From Thermoplasmata archaeon (GTDB lineage Archaea; Thermoplasmatota; Thermoplasmata; Thermoplasmatales; Thermoplasmataceae): DNA of 64,000 bases. This document shows, one piece after another, positions 45,301 through 53,855 of the stretch. Every line of letters starts with the position of its first letter. Position 1 is the first letter of the stretch. The stretch lies in contig JAJZXU010000026.1 in NCBI GenBank assembly GCA_021806235.1, positions 112,302 through 176,301 of the forward strand, given 5' to 3'. The position numbers and the translations under genes were made by a program. The notes under the pieces were generated by a model. It saw nothing but the letters and a program-made list of their open reading frames with translations, ran no database searches and was not told the DNA's origin.

Positions 45301-45833
45301 ATAATAATTATTATAATAAAACATTCAATATAAGTTATTTCACAGAGATTTACCATGCAGATATAATGGAAAATAATAATAATGTATATATAAAGATAAA
45401 TGGCAACAACACGAAAAATGTTACAGTAGAATGGTTTGTAAATAATAAATTTTATAATTCTGGCAATAAACTAAACAAACCTTTACCGGCTGGCATAGAC
45501 AGGGTTACTGCAAAGATCGTTTATGATGGCAAAACCATTTATGTACATAAAACAGTGGTCGTTCCTGGAAATATTCCATATTATATTTCGGCACTGTTCA
45601 TATCTATACTGGTTTTTATATTTCTTTTAAATAATATATATTACAATAACAGGAGTGTTGAAAATATAATAAAAAATGCAAATGGAAAAACTGTAAGAGC
45701 CCTGATCAGGGAATCAAAAAGGGATAGAATAAATCGGCATTACCTCATGTCAAAAATAAAATTAATGGAAAAAAATAATAAACTATCAATAGAGAAAGAC
45801 CTCGACAACAGAAAATTTATCGTTATAAAATAA
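42324..45833 (+). CDS. Giant Asn-rich membrane-anchored surface protein
   Basis: This 1,169-residue protein belongs to no family I recognise. A hydrophobic N-terminal segment (KIIATLIIFILLFSYL) acts as signal or anchor; the second ATG at 42345 is an alternative start. About 1,050 residues follow that are dominated by Asn, Tyr, Ile and Ser, with dozens of N-x-S/T sequons, and contain repeated beta-sandwich-like stretches in the second half (for example NITIYVNNTVPEKI), as in surface adhesins. A single helix near residue 1,085 (YYISALFISILVFIFLL) is followed by about 60 basic residues (RALIRESKRDRINRHYLMSK) that look like a small winged helix inside the cell. It is probably co-transcribed with the Hsp70-like gene. 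Confidence 0.8.
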   Translation: MLLLSPDMGYKIIATLIIFILLFSYLNINNTNNINPVYNNYSNSPDYYIINNSTSTHIKSINGQLNVFTDNSTPSYLGENLSYYNETLYSFNLSWNCYGNDASTEDNIIIEQDNQTLLKIKYGKSDNLDTHITGKNSFKNLIKINKMNHNYSLHFIFDKNINNYAYVFIKNSSFEIPLKIRLMNKYHYGNISMLFGGKYSNQTVSEINVEKYNKIIMPSNKNIKFNLNRNNIKNSFYSPLSTNSSMVIDHNLNSLIYLNSNYDIVIYNYYNNSFKILYNNRLGNVSYKSSIKLSNSLIYYFYNGNISIIKINLHNLSLKTLRLRSYSENHLLYYRSNYVLYNKNSDFTVYHNNEIKNISLGSDLIQADIKNNINIITYNKSTSSMYYYDINSTYMLNFIKNETAYGLHLKYAHINNGLSSTIYKNFTEENYLNNIFYSIKNINNNLFSSGKDLYIHKNNKIYNTSISHENYFVSYNNNSIMVYNNHDLLIYNVTDIYSQHHIKINSEKQKIYFNKTFISFNITSKLDYKIIINIGNYTLKLNNINYTYIKNVSNATDKLNATAVNLAGYKYNYLYGFAYDNKIPAVSTNPVNNSFINNKYNISFNVNSEFKEIYFNSSYFNYNFDKNNTFKINLGNFYGALRINVSLVNIYNIKFHYNLTYHIIRVNLSSLNINIHNNEYFNKKYVNLTWNYIGNASSYEIIYNNTVKTKYNYYNLTLNNGNYSIDFIINLINGTSINYNKYEIHIVTYKPAISYSINSLYFSFNNNSKNNHINLTVRTNMTSSIYVNVHTSSKIFYSHSGEYTGTSLKNLYLGSGIYNISIMAENSAGLTSYRNITIYVNNTVPEKIMVKNSMVYTDKNASINISNYNNSLKYYYIINNNITDYTKNITFRHNGIYKIKILGENKYGSFNYTYVKIYYFTGKPGIALNYKIINNTVNLNYTFKDFINKFSIISDNGSINYYNITSDNFNLTEKFSRNGFYYTNISVIDIFGNNNYYNKTFNISYFTEIYHADIMENNNNVYIKINGNNTKNVTVEWFVNNKFYNSGNKLNKPLPAGIDRVTAKIVYDGKTIYVHKTVVVPGNIPYYISALFISILVFIFLLNNIYYNNRSVENIIKNANGKTVRALIRESKRDRINRHYLMSKIKLMEKNNKLSIEKDLDNRKFIVIK

Positions 45834-45996
45834 TTTATTTCTTTATATCTACAGTAAAATATTTAATAACACTATTGTATATTATACAGCATTAAAAATA
45901 AAAATTTCTTCTGTGCAGTAACCGGAAGTGAAATGGGTTATGATGGGGATATTTTCTTATAGATTAATAACTGTTTATAAATATTAAATTTTTATA

Positions 45997-47094
45997 TTAT
46001 ATTTTAAGTGAATCAAAGTATTCATTTGCTTCAGTTTCAAATTTTTTATGCATTATATTGTGTGCATCCGGATCGTGGGTGCCTTTTATATATTTATCAT
46101 CAACCATATCAATAAATTCCTTTATTAAGGAATCATCTTCAGATATTACCATTAATGAAGGGCCGGTATCGCCGGTTATGTAAATATTATCATTTTTTTC
46201 CTTAAACTTTAAAAATTTTTTTAATAAATTTATACTTTCGGGCGTTTGTATAACACTGCCCTCTGATAACAGTACAGAATTAAGGTTAAACATATCTTCC
46301 ATTGACCTTTTCATTAAAATATTTAGGGGAAATTCATTATCTATTATTTCATTTATTTTATTATATTTCCCGTCGACCCACCGTTCATAAAATATTGACT
46401 CAACTGCGGTTTTATGTGCATTTGAAGTTTCGTAATCAATATTTTTTGGAAATATATAATAATTTATTTTTTTTGCATTCAATGGTATTTCAAATGCAAA
46501 TGAATCATTCTCCTTTATACCCGGGTATGATAACCACATTGATGGGCCATTTATGGATGCCCTTGTACCCGAACCAGAAACAAATCTTGCATATCTCGAT
46601 ACAAACGAATCATCCTTATAGGCATTATTATCGTAAACATTTTTTATAATGCTTCTTGAAACCGCAGATGCCACAGCAGATGATTCGCTCATGCCCTTTG
46701 CATTTTCATATTTTTTGTATCTTTTTATGAAAAACTGAAAGCTCCCACCTATTTTTAATTCCTTTCTCAGAAAATTTATTGGCATTTTGTATCTTCCTTC
46801 ATTTTTATAATAATGATTATCAAGCAATACCGAATCCTTATTTTCCTCATTTATATACCTGCATGCACTGAAACATATTGAAAAGTCTGTATTGAATGAT
46901 ATTGAAGGATTATAGGCTATTTTATTGTAATCATCGTAATAACCCAAAAATTTTTCAAATGCTTTTATTGGATAACTATAACCGGTTGTAATTTTATTAT
47001 TTTCTACATTACTATTGTATCTTCTTAGTTTTTTATATAATCCATGCTCCCTTAATTTTTCCAATATTTTTCTTCCCTCGTAGTTGTAATCCAT
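45997..47094 (-). CDS. Mevalonate (di/bis)phosphate decarboxylase family, probable bisphosphomevalonate decarboxylase
   Basis: This 365-residue GHMP-type protein is related to diphosphomevalonate decarboxylase. Thermoplasmatales use an unusual route in which mevalonate is phosphorylated at position 3, then 5, and a related decarboxylase acts on the bisphosphate. The three catalytic residues of the decarboxylases appear conserved: Lys44 in YPIKAFEKFLG, Arg178 in SGSGTRASINGPS and Asp309 in ITGDTGPS. The phosphate loop reads AKGMSESSAVASA. The retained triad favours a decarboxylase over the related mevalonate 3-kinase, which has lost part of it, but sequence alone does not settle this. No other isoprenoid gene is near. 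Confidence 0.8.
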   Translation of the reverse strand: MDYNYEGRKILEKLREHGLYKKLRRYNSNVENNKITTGYSYPIKAFEKFLGYYDDYNKIAYNPSISFNTDFSICFSACRYINEENKDSVLLDNHYYKNEGRYKMPINFLRKELKIGGSFQFFIKRYKKYENAKGMSESSAVASAVSRSIIKNVYDNNAYKDDSFVSRYARFVSGSGTRASINGPSMWLSYPGIKENDSFAFEIPLNAKKINYYIFPKNIDYETSNAHKTAVESIFYERWVDGKYNKINEIIDNEFPLNILMKRSMEDMFNLNSVLLSEGSVIQTPESINLLKKFLKFKEKNDNIYITGDTGPSLMVISEDDSLIKEFIDMVDDKYIKGTHDPDAHNIMHKKFETEANEYFDSLKI

Positions 47095-47168
47095 AAAACG
47101 TTATTATAAATAATATTAATTATTTTTGCAATTTCTATAATCTAAACTGAGAACCTCTGATTGTTAGT

Positions 47169-47801
47169 TCACATAAACCCGATCCACAGTAACAGTATGC
47201 CTATAAACTCCGCATAATACAGAAACACAGGTACAGCAGCTATGTATAATGTTCCTGCCATTGCAACGATAATTACGCCAGCTATTATACTCAGTAGTTT
47301 TTTATTTTTAAATTTTTTATAACTTATTGCGGCTATTAAAATTATAAAAACTGCTGCGGGAAAGGTTACAAATGATGATGATATTACTATCCCCAGCGGC
47401 AATACGCCAAAAACTATGTGTGTTTTTATGATGTTTCCAACAGGATACAATATTAATGTTATAACAAGGAATACTGTTGCCAGTATGGAATATGTATAAT
47501 AATATGATAGGAATTTCCTGTTATTATACAGGGCAAATGATCCTAAAGCCAGAAACTGCACAAGAATTGCAACCAAAAATAAATACAGGTCTATTATTAA
47601 TTCTGAATATATTTTATTTGCCATTAATATCTCAAGCAATACTGCTGCTGTAAACACTGTCAGGGCTATGGACCAGTATAATAAATTCAGTTTTTTTGTT
47701 TTTAAATATTTTTTTACAATAAAAAATGTTAAGCCCGCACTTAATAAAAATATTATTACCGTTGATATGGTTACAAATAATTCTGACGTAACAGAAACCA
47801 T
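47169..47801 (-). CDS. Polytopic membrane protein of unknown function
   Basis: This 210-residue protein consists almost wholly of about seven hydrophobic helices with short polar loops (for example KKYLKTKKLN and YKKFKNKKLL). It resembles the seven-helix sensor-like membrane proteins seen in Thermoplasmata. No retinal-binding lysine context or transport motif is evident. It is transcribed in the same direction as the nitrilase-family gene upstream, 39 bp apart. The function cannot be stated. Confidence 0.75.
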   Translation of the reverse strand: MVSVTSELFVTISTVIIFLLSAGLTFFIVKKYLKTKKLNLLYWSIALTVFTAAVLLEILMANKIYSELIIDLYLFLVAILVQFLALGSFALYNNRKFLSYYYTYSILATVFLVITLILYPVGNIIKTHIVFGVLPLGIVISSSFVTFPAAVFIILIAAISYKKFKNKKLLSIIAGVIIVAMAGTLYIAAVPVFLYYAEFIGILLLWIGFM

Positions 47802-47840
47802 ACATAATGATTATAAATTAATATTAAATTTTTATTGATT

Positions 47841-48566
47841 TTACAGTTCCTGGAAATTAATTTTATTTACCGGGATTTCTTCACTCAATCTTATATTTCT
47901 CTGTTCTTTATAATCATCATTTACCGACACACATATATCCTTATATTCTTCTGTATAATTTTTCAGTTTAACGCCATTTTCATATTTATAGGGTATGCTT
48001 ATTATTGAATCGCCCCTAAAATCATCCGAAATTGAATTTACAGATATCACCGGTATTCTATTCTCCAGCGACCTTAATTCTACATATAAATGCCATTCAT
48101 CATGGAATTTCCTGTTTATCAATGATGGATTTATTATAACATCACATTTATTATTAAATAATATTCTTGGATACAGTGGAAAATCAAGATCGTAGCATAT
48201 CAATATTCCAATTCTTATGCCATTTACATTGAATATTTTTACTGTATCCCCATTTTTATACCTGTTTTTTTCAATATTATATAAATTTATTTTATCCTGG
48301 AAACCTATGATTTTCTTATTTTTTATTAAAAATGACCTGTTATATAAATAATTATCCATATAGGATAAACTTCCTAATATTACTGTATTATCTATGTTTA
48401 AATTATCAATTATTTTATATAACATGGCCTCATTTACTGTTTCCGTTATAAATTTTTCTGGCAGTACTATTATTTCATCACTGTTATTTTCCAGATTTTT
48501 TATGTAATCCAGGGAATCTTCATAATTCATCCTCTTTACCTGTATGGCCCTAATATTAAATACCAT
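47841..48566 (-). CDS. Carbon-nitrogen hydrolase (nitrilase superfamily)
   Basis: This 241-residue amidase has the catalytic triad of the superfamily: Glu in IIVLPEKFITE, Lys in GFQDKINLYN and Cys in RIGILICYDLDFPLYP. Family members hydrolyse amides such as omega-amidase substrates, N-carbamoyl compounds or nitriles. The exact substrate is open. It follows the MocA-like gene (ending 48590) after 23 bp and may be in one operon with it. Its length is near the lower end for the family. Confidence 0.92.
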   Translation of the reverse strand: MVFNIRAIQVKRMNYEDSLDYIKNLENNSDEIIVLPEKFITETVNEAMLYKIIDNLNIDNTVILGSLSYMDNYLYNRSFLIKNKKIIGFQDKINLYNIEKNRYKNGDTVKIFNVNGIRIGILICYDLDFPLYPRILFNNKCDVIINPSLINRKFHDEWHLYVELRSLENRIPVISVNSISDDFRGDSIISIPYKYENGVKLKNYTEEYKDICVSVNDDYKEQRNIRLSEEIPVNKINFQEL

Positions 48567-48589
48567 TACTATTGATTAATAATCATTTA

Positions 48590-49180
48590 TTAATGTTTTT
48601 TATTTAATGCATCCTCAATAAATTTTATATCATCAATATAATCAACATCCCTTAAAATGTTTTTATCCACATCCATTCCATGAAAGTCATTTAAATGTTT
48701 TTTAATTACAGATTTGCCGCCGCTGTCCCCGGGCAAATTTAAAAGTTCACTGAAATATTCCATGGAAAATATTACCGGGCTTTTTATAATCCCATCACCG
48801 ATTAATCCAACGATGCCATAATTATTTTCATTAAAATATGCGATTAACTCATTTATTATACTGCTGCTAATCAGTGGCATATCACCGGGAATTATCATGG
48901 CAGCATCATTATTCTGAATATTTTTTATGCCATTAATTATCGAACAGGCCATGCCATTTAAATAATCATTGTTTACAATTATCCTAAAGGTTTCCGGTAC
49001 AATATTTTTATATTTATCACGGTTATTTACCACTATAATTTTTTCATTTAAATTTGAATTATCTACACTTTCAATTATATATGATATTATATATCTGCCA
49101 TTAATTCTGTACAGCAATTTATCAGTGCCAAATCTTCTTGACAGGCCAGAAGCCAGAATTATTCCGGAGAGCTTCTTCAT
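48590..49180 (-). CDS. Molybdenum cofactor nucleotidyltransferase (MocA/MobA-like)
   Basis: This 196-residue protein has the NTP-transferase signature IILASGLSRRFGTDKLLYRI at the start and PGDMPLISSSII for metal and nucleotide binding. It resembles MocA, which attaches CMP to molybdopterin, more than MobA, which attaches GMP. The divergent XdhC-like gene 67 bp away points to a role in maturing a molybdenum hydroxylase such as the aldehyde oxidoreductase used in the non-phosphorylative Entner-Doudoroff pathway of this group. The specific nucleotide cannot be fixed from sequence. Confidence 0.85.
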   Translation of the reverse strand: MKKLSGIILASGLSRRFGTDKLLYRINGRYIISYIIESVDNSNLNEKIIVVNNRDKYKNIVPETFRIIVNNDYLNGMACSIINGIKNIQNNDAAMIIPGDMPLISSSIINELIAYFNENNYGIVGLIGDGIIKSPVIFSMEYFSELLNLPGDSGGKSVIKKHLNDFHGMDVDKNILRDVDYIDDIKFIEDALNKKH

Positions 49181-49247
49181 TTATATATATTTAAATTAAT
49201 TATTATAATCTTTCTTTTAATAACCTTTTTAATGTAATAATTATTCT

Positions 49248-49982
49248 ATGTTTATGTATGAAGATTTAATAAAATTACAGGGTGATTTAAAAAATAATAA
49301 TGTGGAATACGCAATAGCATATGTAATAAATACCTCCGGATCATCTATAGCAAGACCCGGGTTCAAATTATTAATTTCCAGTGATAAAATATTATACGGA
49401 ACCCTTGGAAGCCCATCTTTAGATAACGTGGTATTAAAAGAGGCAATGGCAGCAGTAAAAAATAGAAAAACGAAAACGTTGAAAATAGCCCTTGATAAGG
49501 ACAATAAGAACTGTGATTATTCAATGAACACAACATGTGGTGGAATAATAGAACTGTATATAGAACCTTATTATTCAAGCAGGTTAGTAATTGTTACAGA
49601 ATCCGATGATGATGAATTAATGAAAGCAATATTTGGCATGGAAAACTATATTGATCTAAAGGTAATAAAATACAACATCAGGACAGATAAGGACAGAATA
49701 TTCAACGACAGCTTTGATAATGATTATATAATAATGTTAACTAAAAGTCCAGCAGAAACGGAATTTTTATCATATTTTCTCACTAAAAAAAATAAATATA
49801 CCGGCCTTGTGGCAAGCAAAAATAGATTTAATTCGGATCTGGATGTTTTAAGGAAAAATTTCGGGGAGGATGAATTAAAAAAAATAAAATGTCCGGCTGG
49901 CATAGATATAAATGCCATAACTATAGGAGAAATAGCAATAAGTATCATATCAGAAATAATTTACATAAAAAACAAAAACTAA
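49248..49982 (+). CDS. XdhC/CoxI family molybdenum-enzyme maturation protein
   Basis: This 244-residue protein belongs to the XdhC/CoxI family, which binds molybdenum cofactor, helps add the sulfido ligand and delivers it to molybdenum hydroxylases. Seen: IAYVINTSGSSIARPGFKLLI near the start, GTLGSPSLDNVV, and a C-terminal dinucleotide-binding domain with a late CPAGIDINAITIGEIAISI. Its length fits the fused N- and C-domain form. It is divergent from the MocA-like gene. An in-frame ATG six bases later (49254) is an alternative start. Confidence 0.88.
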   Translation: MFMYEDLIKLQGDLKNNNVEYAIAYVINTSGSSIARPGFKLLISSDKILYGTLGSPSLDNVVLKEAMAAVKNRKTKTLKIALDKDNKNCDYSMNTTCGGIIELYIEPYYSSRLVIVTESDDDELMKAIFGMENYIDLKVIKYNIRTDKDRIFNDSFDNDYIIMLTKSPAETEFLSYFLTKKNKYTGLVASKNRFNSDLDVLRKNFGEDELKKIKCPAGIDINAITIGEIAISIISEIIYIKNKN

Positions 49983-50006
49983 ATAATAATTGTAAATATT
50001 ATCAAT

Positions 50007-51020
50007 ATGAAATATGTAAATTTGGGCAATTCAGGAACAAAAGTTTCAGCGGTGGCAATAGGAACATGGCATTTACCTGGTTCAGGGCAGGTCAATAAAA
50101 ACAATGTTGAAACAGTAAATGAGGAAGAATTTAAAAAAATTTTCGAAAAGGCATATGATTATGGCATAAATTTCTATGACACGGCAAATATTTACCATGG
50201 AAGGGTAGAGAATAATGAAGATTGCATAGAATGTACCGGCAATTCAGAAAAAATACTTGGAAACATTATAAGGGAGTATGATAGGGAATCACTGGTAATA
50301 TCAACGAAGGTCAGGGGGTCCGTGGATCATTTTATCAACTCATCTGGTCTGTCAAGAAAACACATAATGAATCAAATCAGGGAATCGTTAAAGAGATTGA
50401 AAACTGATTATATAGATTTGTACCAGTTTCACTGGTCAGATAAGGATACACCATTAATAGAAACATTAAGGGCAATGAGCCATACTGTAGACCTTGATTT
50501 ATCAAGATATATTGGCATGAGCAATGTTAATGCATGTGATATGCCTGAATTTATGGAGTTATCAGAGAGATATAACCTGAATTATTATATAACAATGCAG
50601 GAACCATATAATATACTGAATAGAAAAATAGAAAACGATAAGATTGTATATGCGCAGAGATATAATCTTGGTTTACTGGCATATATACCTCTTGATCAGG
50701 GAATACTGGCGGGCAAATATTTAAAAAATTATGATGGGAAATCCAGGATTAATTATTATCCCGAACTAAAAACAGAAATAGAAAAAACTATGGGTACTGT
50801 AAAGGGATTAAAAGAATTTGCGGACGAAAAAGACATTACATTATCACAGTTAGCCATAGCATGGTTATTGAAAAGGTCTGTGGAATTAAACATAAAAATT
50901 ATACCATTACTGGGAATAACCAATATAAAGTATCTCGATGATAATATAAATGCTCTGGATGTAAATTTAAAAAATGAGGATATGAAATACCTAAACCAGT
51001 TATCAGATAATTTTAAATAA
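50007..51020 (+). CDS. Aldo/keto reductase (second)
   Basis: This 337-residue aldo/keto reductase begins MKYVNLGNSGTKVSAVAIGT. The catalytic Asp and Tyr are in FYDTANIYHG, Lys in STKV and His in YQFHWSD. A short stretch rich in Cys and acidic residues (EDCIECTGN) follows the active site Tyr and is not found in the paralog at 4368. It starts 24 bp after the XdhC-like gene with its own AT-rich upstream region. A role in aldehyde or sugar reduction is likely; the substrate is unknown. Confidence 0.93.
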   Translation: MKYVNLGNSGTKVSAVAIGTWHLPGSGQVNKNNVETVNEEEFKKIFEKAYDYGINFYDTANIYHGRVENNEDCIECTGNSEKILGNIIREYDRESLVISTKVRGSVDHFINSSGLSRKHIMNQIRESLKRLKTDYIDLYQFHWSDKDTPLIETLRAMSHTVDLDLSRYIGMSNVNACDMPEFMELSERYNLNYYITMQEPYNILNRKIENDKIVYAQRYNLGLLAYIPLDQGILAGKYLKNYDGKSRINYYPELKTEIEKTMGTVKGLKEFADEKDITLSQLAIAWLLKRSVELNIKIIPLLGITNIKYLDDNINALDVNLKNEDMKYLNQLSDNFK

Positions 51021-51049
51021 ATTTATATGTAAATAAAAAATCACTTACA

Positions 51050-51988
51050 ATGGATTTAAGGGACATAAAAAATAAAATGAATATAAATGTGGAAATCGGT
51101 TTAAAGCAGGATTCCCCTATGTTCTCACTTTCAAAACAGTATAATTTTAATGGAAATGCCGCTGCTGTAAAGTCCGGTGACGATATGTTTATAAAAGTTT
51201 TTGCGCCTAAAGATGGAAGCATTGATAATATAAGATATTTATCTCCATTACTTGATGTAGAGGAGCGTAAAGATTATTATATAGCCACGGAAAGGCTTGA
51301 TAAAAATATTGCGGATTTTATCAACAGGGTTGACCATATTGCTGGATCAAAGATCAGTGGTTTTTTCCTTAATAAAGATTCATTGGTTGTCAGCTTATCG
51401 CTGCACGAGAGTGCAAAATATAGAATAAGCAGTATAATACATAATAACATTATTAACGGTTATCTAATCAATGATCTAAAAATATATAATAACGATTTAC
51501 TCAATTTATTGAAGGATAGGAATAACCGGGACTCTTTATCAGTAATTAGCCTTGGCATAGACCCTGATTTATTTCGCAATGATAAATTGATTAAGGTATT
51601 AAATAATTATGAATCCATAGCTGAACTTATCGACAATTATCCGGAGAATAATAAATTCAGGGTTTTAATATACTCAAAGGACAAAATAAATGATGATAAT
51701 ATAGATACTGTTTCATCCATTGACGGGATCTACGAAACCAGAATAGAAAATGACCTGTTTAATGAATTATCGAACAGGGCAAATAGCATGTATCTTTTCA
51801 GAGATTATGTTTTTATTAAGATTGTCAATAATAAACCGGTTATAACCCTCATAATGCCAGAGTTCAGATCCATGGAGTTTTTGAAACTGGCATATTCAAC
51901 TATAATTGAACTTGGATATGAAAAACATATATCGCTTGAAAAATTCGATAAATATAGTGATGAGCTTTCTGGTGAGATATGGTCATAA
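51050..51988 (+). CDS. Hypothetical protein (312 residues)
   Basis: I do not recognise a family. The protein is soluble, with no signal peptide or membrane helix, and charged, with alternating Asp, Asn, Lys and hydrophobic residues. Two parts seem to exist: residues 1-110, where strands dominate (NAAAVKSGDDMFIKVFAP), and residues 110-312, alpha/beta (RVLIYSKDKINDD; KPVITLIMPEFRSMEFLKLAYSTIIELGYE). A TATA-like box precedes the ATG at leaderless distance. It lies 30 bp after the aldo/keto reductase gene. Confidence 0.7.
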   Translation: MDLRDIKNKMNINVEIGLKQDSPMFSLSKQYNFNGNAAAVKSGDDMFIKVFAPKDGSIDNIRYLSPLLDVEERKDYYIATERLDKNIADFINRVDHIAGSKISGFFLNKDSLVVSLSLHESAKYRISSIIHNNIINGYLINDLKIYNNDLLNLLKDRNNRDSLSVISLGIDPDLFRNDKLIKVLNNYESIAELIDNYPENNKFRVLIYSKDKINDDNIDTVSSIDGIYETRIENDLFNELSNRANSMYLFRDYVFIKIVNNKPVITLIMPEFRSMEFLKLAYSTIIELGYEKHISLEKFDKYSDELSGEIWS

Positions 51989-52007
51989 ATTTTACCAGCA
52001 GTAATAA

Positions 52008-52478
52008 TTACCCGCCATAAATAGCTATATTTCCGGGGCCCTCATGTACTATTATTTCCATATTAAGGTTATTATCAATTTTATTTAATTCTGTCCAGAT
52101 TTCATCATAAAAATATTTTGCAAGGTACTCTGCGGAACCTACAGGATATTTAAAAACAAATATTTCGTCTTTTCTCATTGTTGCCTTATATTCATTATTT
52201 ACATAAACATCATAAAAACCGTTATTTTTATTCTCCTTTAAATCTATTTCAGGCACAATGAATTTATGATCCAGCCTTTCTATTACAGGTTTTATAATGG
52301 TTTTTATAATGGTAAAATCCACAGTCATGCCATTATCTTTTAATTCCAGATTATTTAGTACTATATCCAGGGAATAATCATGTCCATGCAGATTTTTACA
52401 TTTTACATTATCTGGCACAAAATGGCCCGAACTCCATGTTAAATTTTTTAATGACCCTATTATCTTTATTGAATACAT
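52008..52478 (-). CDS. queD: 6-carboxytetrahydropterin synthase-like protein (QueD)
   Basis: This 156-residue tunnelling-fold protein makes 6-carboxytetrahydropterin, the second step toward archaeosine. Zinc histidines appear in SSGHFVPDN and LHGHDYSL; a late EIIVHEGPGNIAIYG carries the active-site His and Glu. I chose the ATG at 52478, one base after the folE stop, because GGGTGA stands just before it; the GTG three codons upstream is less likely. It is the last gene of queE-folE-queD. A 6-pyruvoyltetrahydropterin synthase activity is an alternative, but the operon favours QueD. Confidence 0.92.
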   Translation of the reverse strand: MYSIKIIGSLKNLTWSSGHFVPDNVKCKNLHGHDYSLDIVLNNLELKDNGMTVDFTIIKTIIKPVIERLDHKFIVPEIDLKENKNNGFYDVYVNNEYKATMRKDEIFVFKYPVGSAEYLAKYFYDEIWTELNKIDNNLNMEIIVHEGPGNIAIYGG

Positions 52479-52479
52479 A

Positions 52480-53055
52480 TTATTCACCCATTGATTTTAA
52501 GGCCTCATTTTTTAATGATTCCAGTTCATTTTTTACCCTTTCATTATATTTTATTGCAGATGTAATCATTGTTGCATTTTCCTGTTTTACACCGCGCATC
52601 ATCATGCACATGTGCTGTCCTCTGGCTATTACCATTACGAACAGGGGATCTAAATTTTTATATAATAATTCAACTATTTCAGATGTCATATTTTCCTGTA
52701 ACTGTGGTTTGCTTGCTATTTTATTTACGGACCTTACCAGTTTGCTTACACCGGCTATGTATCCAGAATGCCCTGGCAGGTATGCAATGCTTATTGTTCC
52801 AAAAAATGGCAGTAAATGATGCGAGCACATGGAATAATACGATATGTCCCTTAATATAACCATACTTTCCTTTCCATTTATCTTAAACTTCGTAAAGTTA
52901 AACCCATTATTTTCATACCATTCCTTATAAAAATTTTCTATTCTCTCCGGGGTATTATTTAATTCTTCATTATTAAACCATCCATATTTTTCATGTAAAT
53001 TATATATTAAATTTTTAATACTTTCCCTTAATATAACTTCATCATTTTTTTCCAT
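52480..53055 (-). CDS. folE: GTP cyclohydrolase I
   Basis: This 191-residue type IA GTP cyclohydrolase converts GTP to dihydroneopterin triphosphate, the entry step of archaeosine synthesis here. The signature YYSMCSHHLLPFFGTISIAY carries the zinc Cys and His, and GQHMCMMMRGVKQ carries the second zinc Cys. Many archaea use the MptA form; the classical FolE here is notable but occurs in Thermoplasmatales. The ATG follows the queE stop directly, with GAGGTG as Shine-Dalgarno inside the end of queE. Confidence 0.95.
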   Translation of the reverse strand: MEKNDEVILRESIKNLIYNLHEKYGWFNNEELNNTPERIENFYKEWYENNGFNFTKFKINGKESMVILRDISYYSMCSHHLLPFFGTISIAYLPGHSGYIAGVSKLVRSVNKIASKPQLQENMTSEIVELLYKNLDPLFVMVIARGQHMCMMMRGVKQENATMITSAIKYNERVKNELESLKNEALKSMGE

Positions 53056-53700
53056 TTAAACACCTCTTTTATCACCATAGATATATTTGTGTTCCTGCAG
53101 CATCAATCTTGTATTTTTAATATTATATTTCATAAATTTATCGGCCAGCCATCTAACATTTGAATTCCATACGGGCTGTATAATGAATTGCGTTTCAATA
53201 TTTATATTCTCTATCTCTTTTATAGCTGTATTAAAATCGTTTTCATCGTTTATAACGAATTTTATATAATCACCCTTCTTTAAATATCTTAAATTATTAT
53301 AATTAAATTTATTATACATACTGGATGATGGCAATTTAAAATCTATATCCTTGTAAACCAGATTATACAGTGGTAAAAACCTTTTTATGTCCAGACTGCC
53401 TGATGTTTCCAGCAATATATTATACTTTTTATATAGTTTTTTTATTAAATTATTCAGATCCTTCTGTAACAGGGGTTCACCACCGGTTATACACAGCCAG
53501 TTAAAATTATTATTATTTCTATAGTATTCTATTTTATTCAAAATTTCCTCTACGGTCATGGAATAACCCTCGTTAAATGAATATTTTGTATCGCACCATG
53601 AACATCGTAAATTACAGTATTCAGTTCTTATGAATAGCATTTTTTTCCCGGTATATATGCCTTCTCCCTGAATACTAAAAAATATTTCATTTATTTTCAT
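53056..53700 (-). CDS. queE: 7-carboxy-7-deazaguanine synthase (QueE)
   Basis: This 214-residue radical SAM enzyme has the iron-sulfur motif CNLRCSWC at residues 29-36 and the N-terminal substrate motif FFSIQGEGIYTGKKMLFIR. It rearranges 6-carboxytetrahydropterin to 7-carboxy-7-deazaguanine, the precursor for archaeosine in tRNA. CITGGEPLLQ gives the glycine-rich SAM-binding motif. It is the first gene of the operon queE-folE-queD, whose members touch end to end. QueC is not in the window. Confidence 0.94.
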   Translation of the reverse strand: MKINEIFFSIQGEGIYTGKKMLFIRTEYCNLRCSWCDTKYSFNEGYSMTVEEILNKIEYYRNNNNFNWLCITGGEPLLQKDLNNLIKKLYKKYNILLETSGSLDIKRFLPLYNLVYKDIDFKLPSSSMYNKFNYNNLRYLKKGDYIKFVINDENDFNTAIKEIENINIETQFIIQPVWNSNVRWLADKFMKYNIKNTRLMLQEHKYIYGDKRGV

Positions 53701-53855
53701 TCCATGTATATTGCGGAATGATTTTTAATGTTTTATATTGTTCAGATTTTTATGCCAGCAGTCCATAAAAACACTGTAGCTGCAAATGGCATGCCTGATA
53801 TTAATGCCATTATGTCAGATAACGTTTATAATTTTATTCAATATACTAAATATAA

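Noticed and set aside
53720..53805. 27-residue minus-strand open stretch with a hydrophobic tail (FAATVFLWTAG)
   Set aside because: It has a stop just upstream and no clear promoter; it may be a transporter relic but is too short to support.
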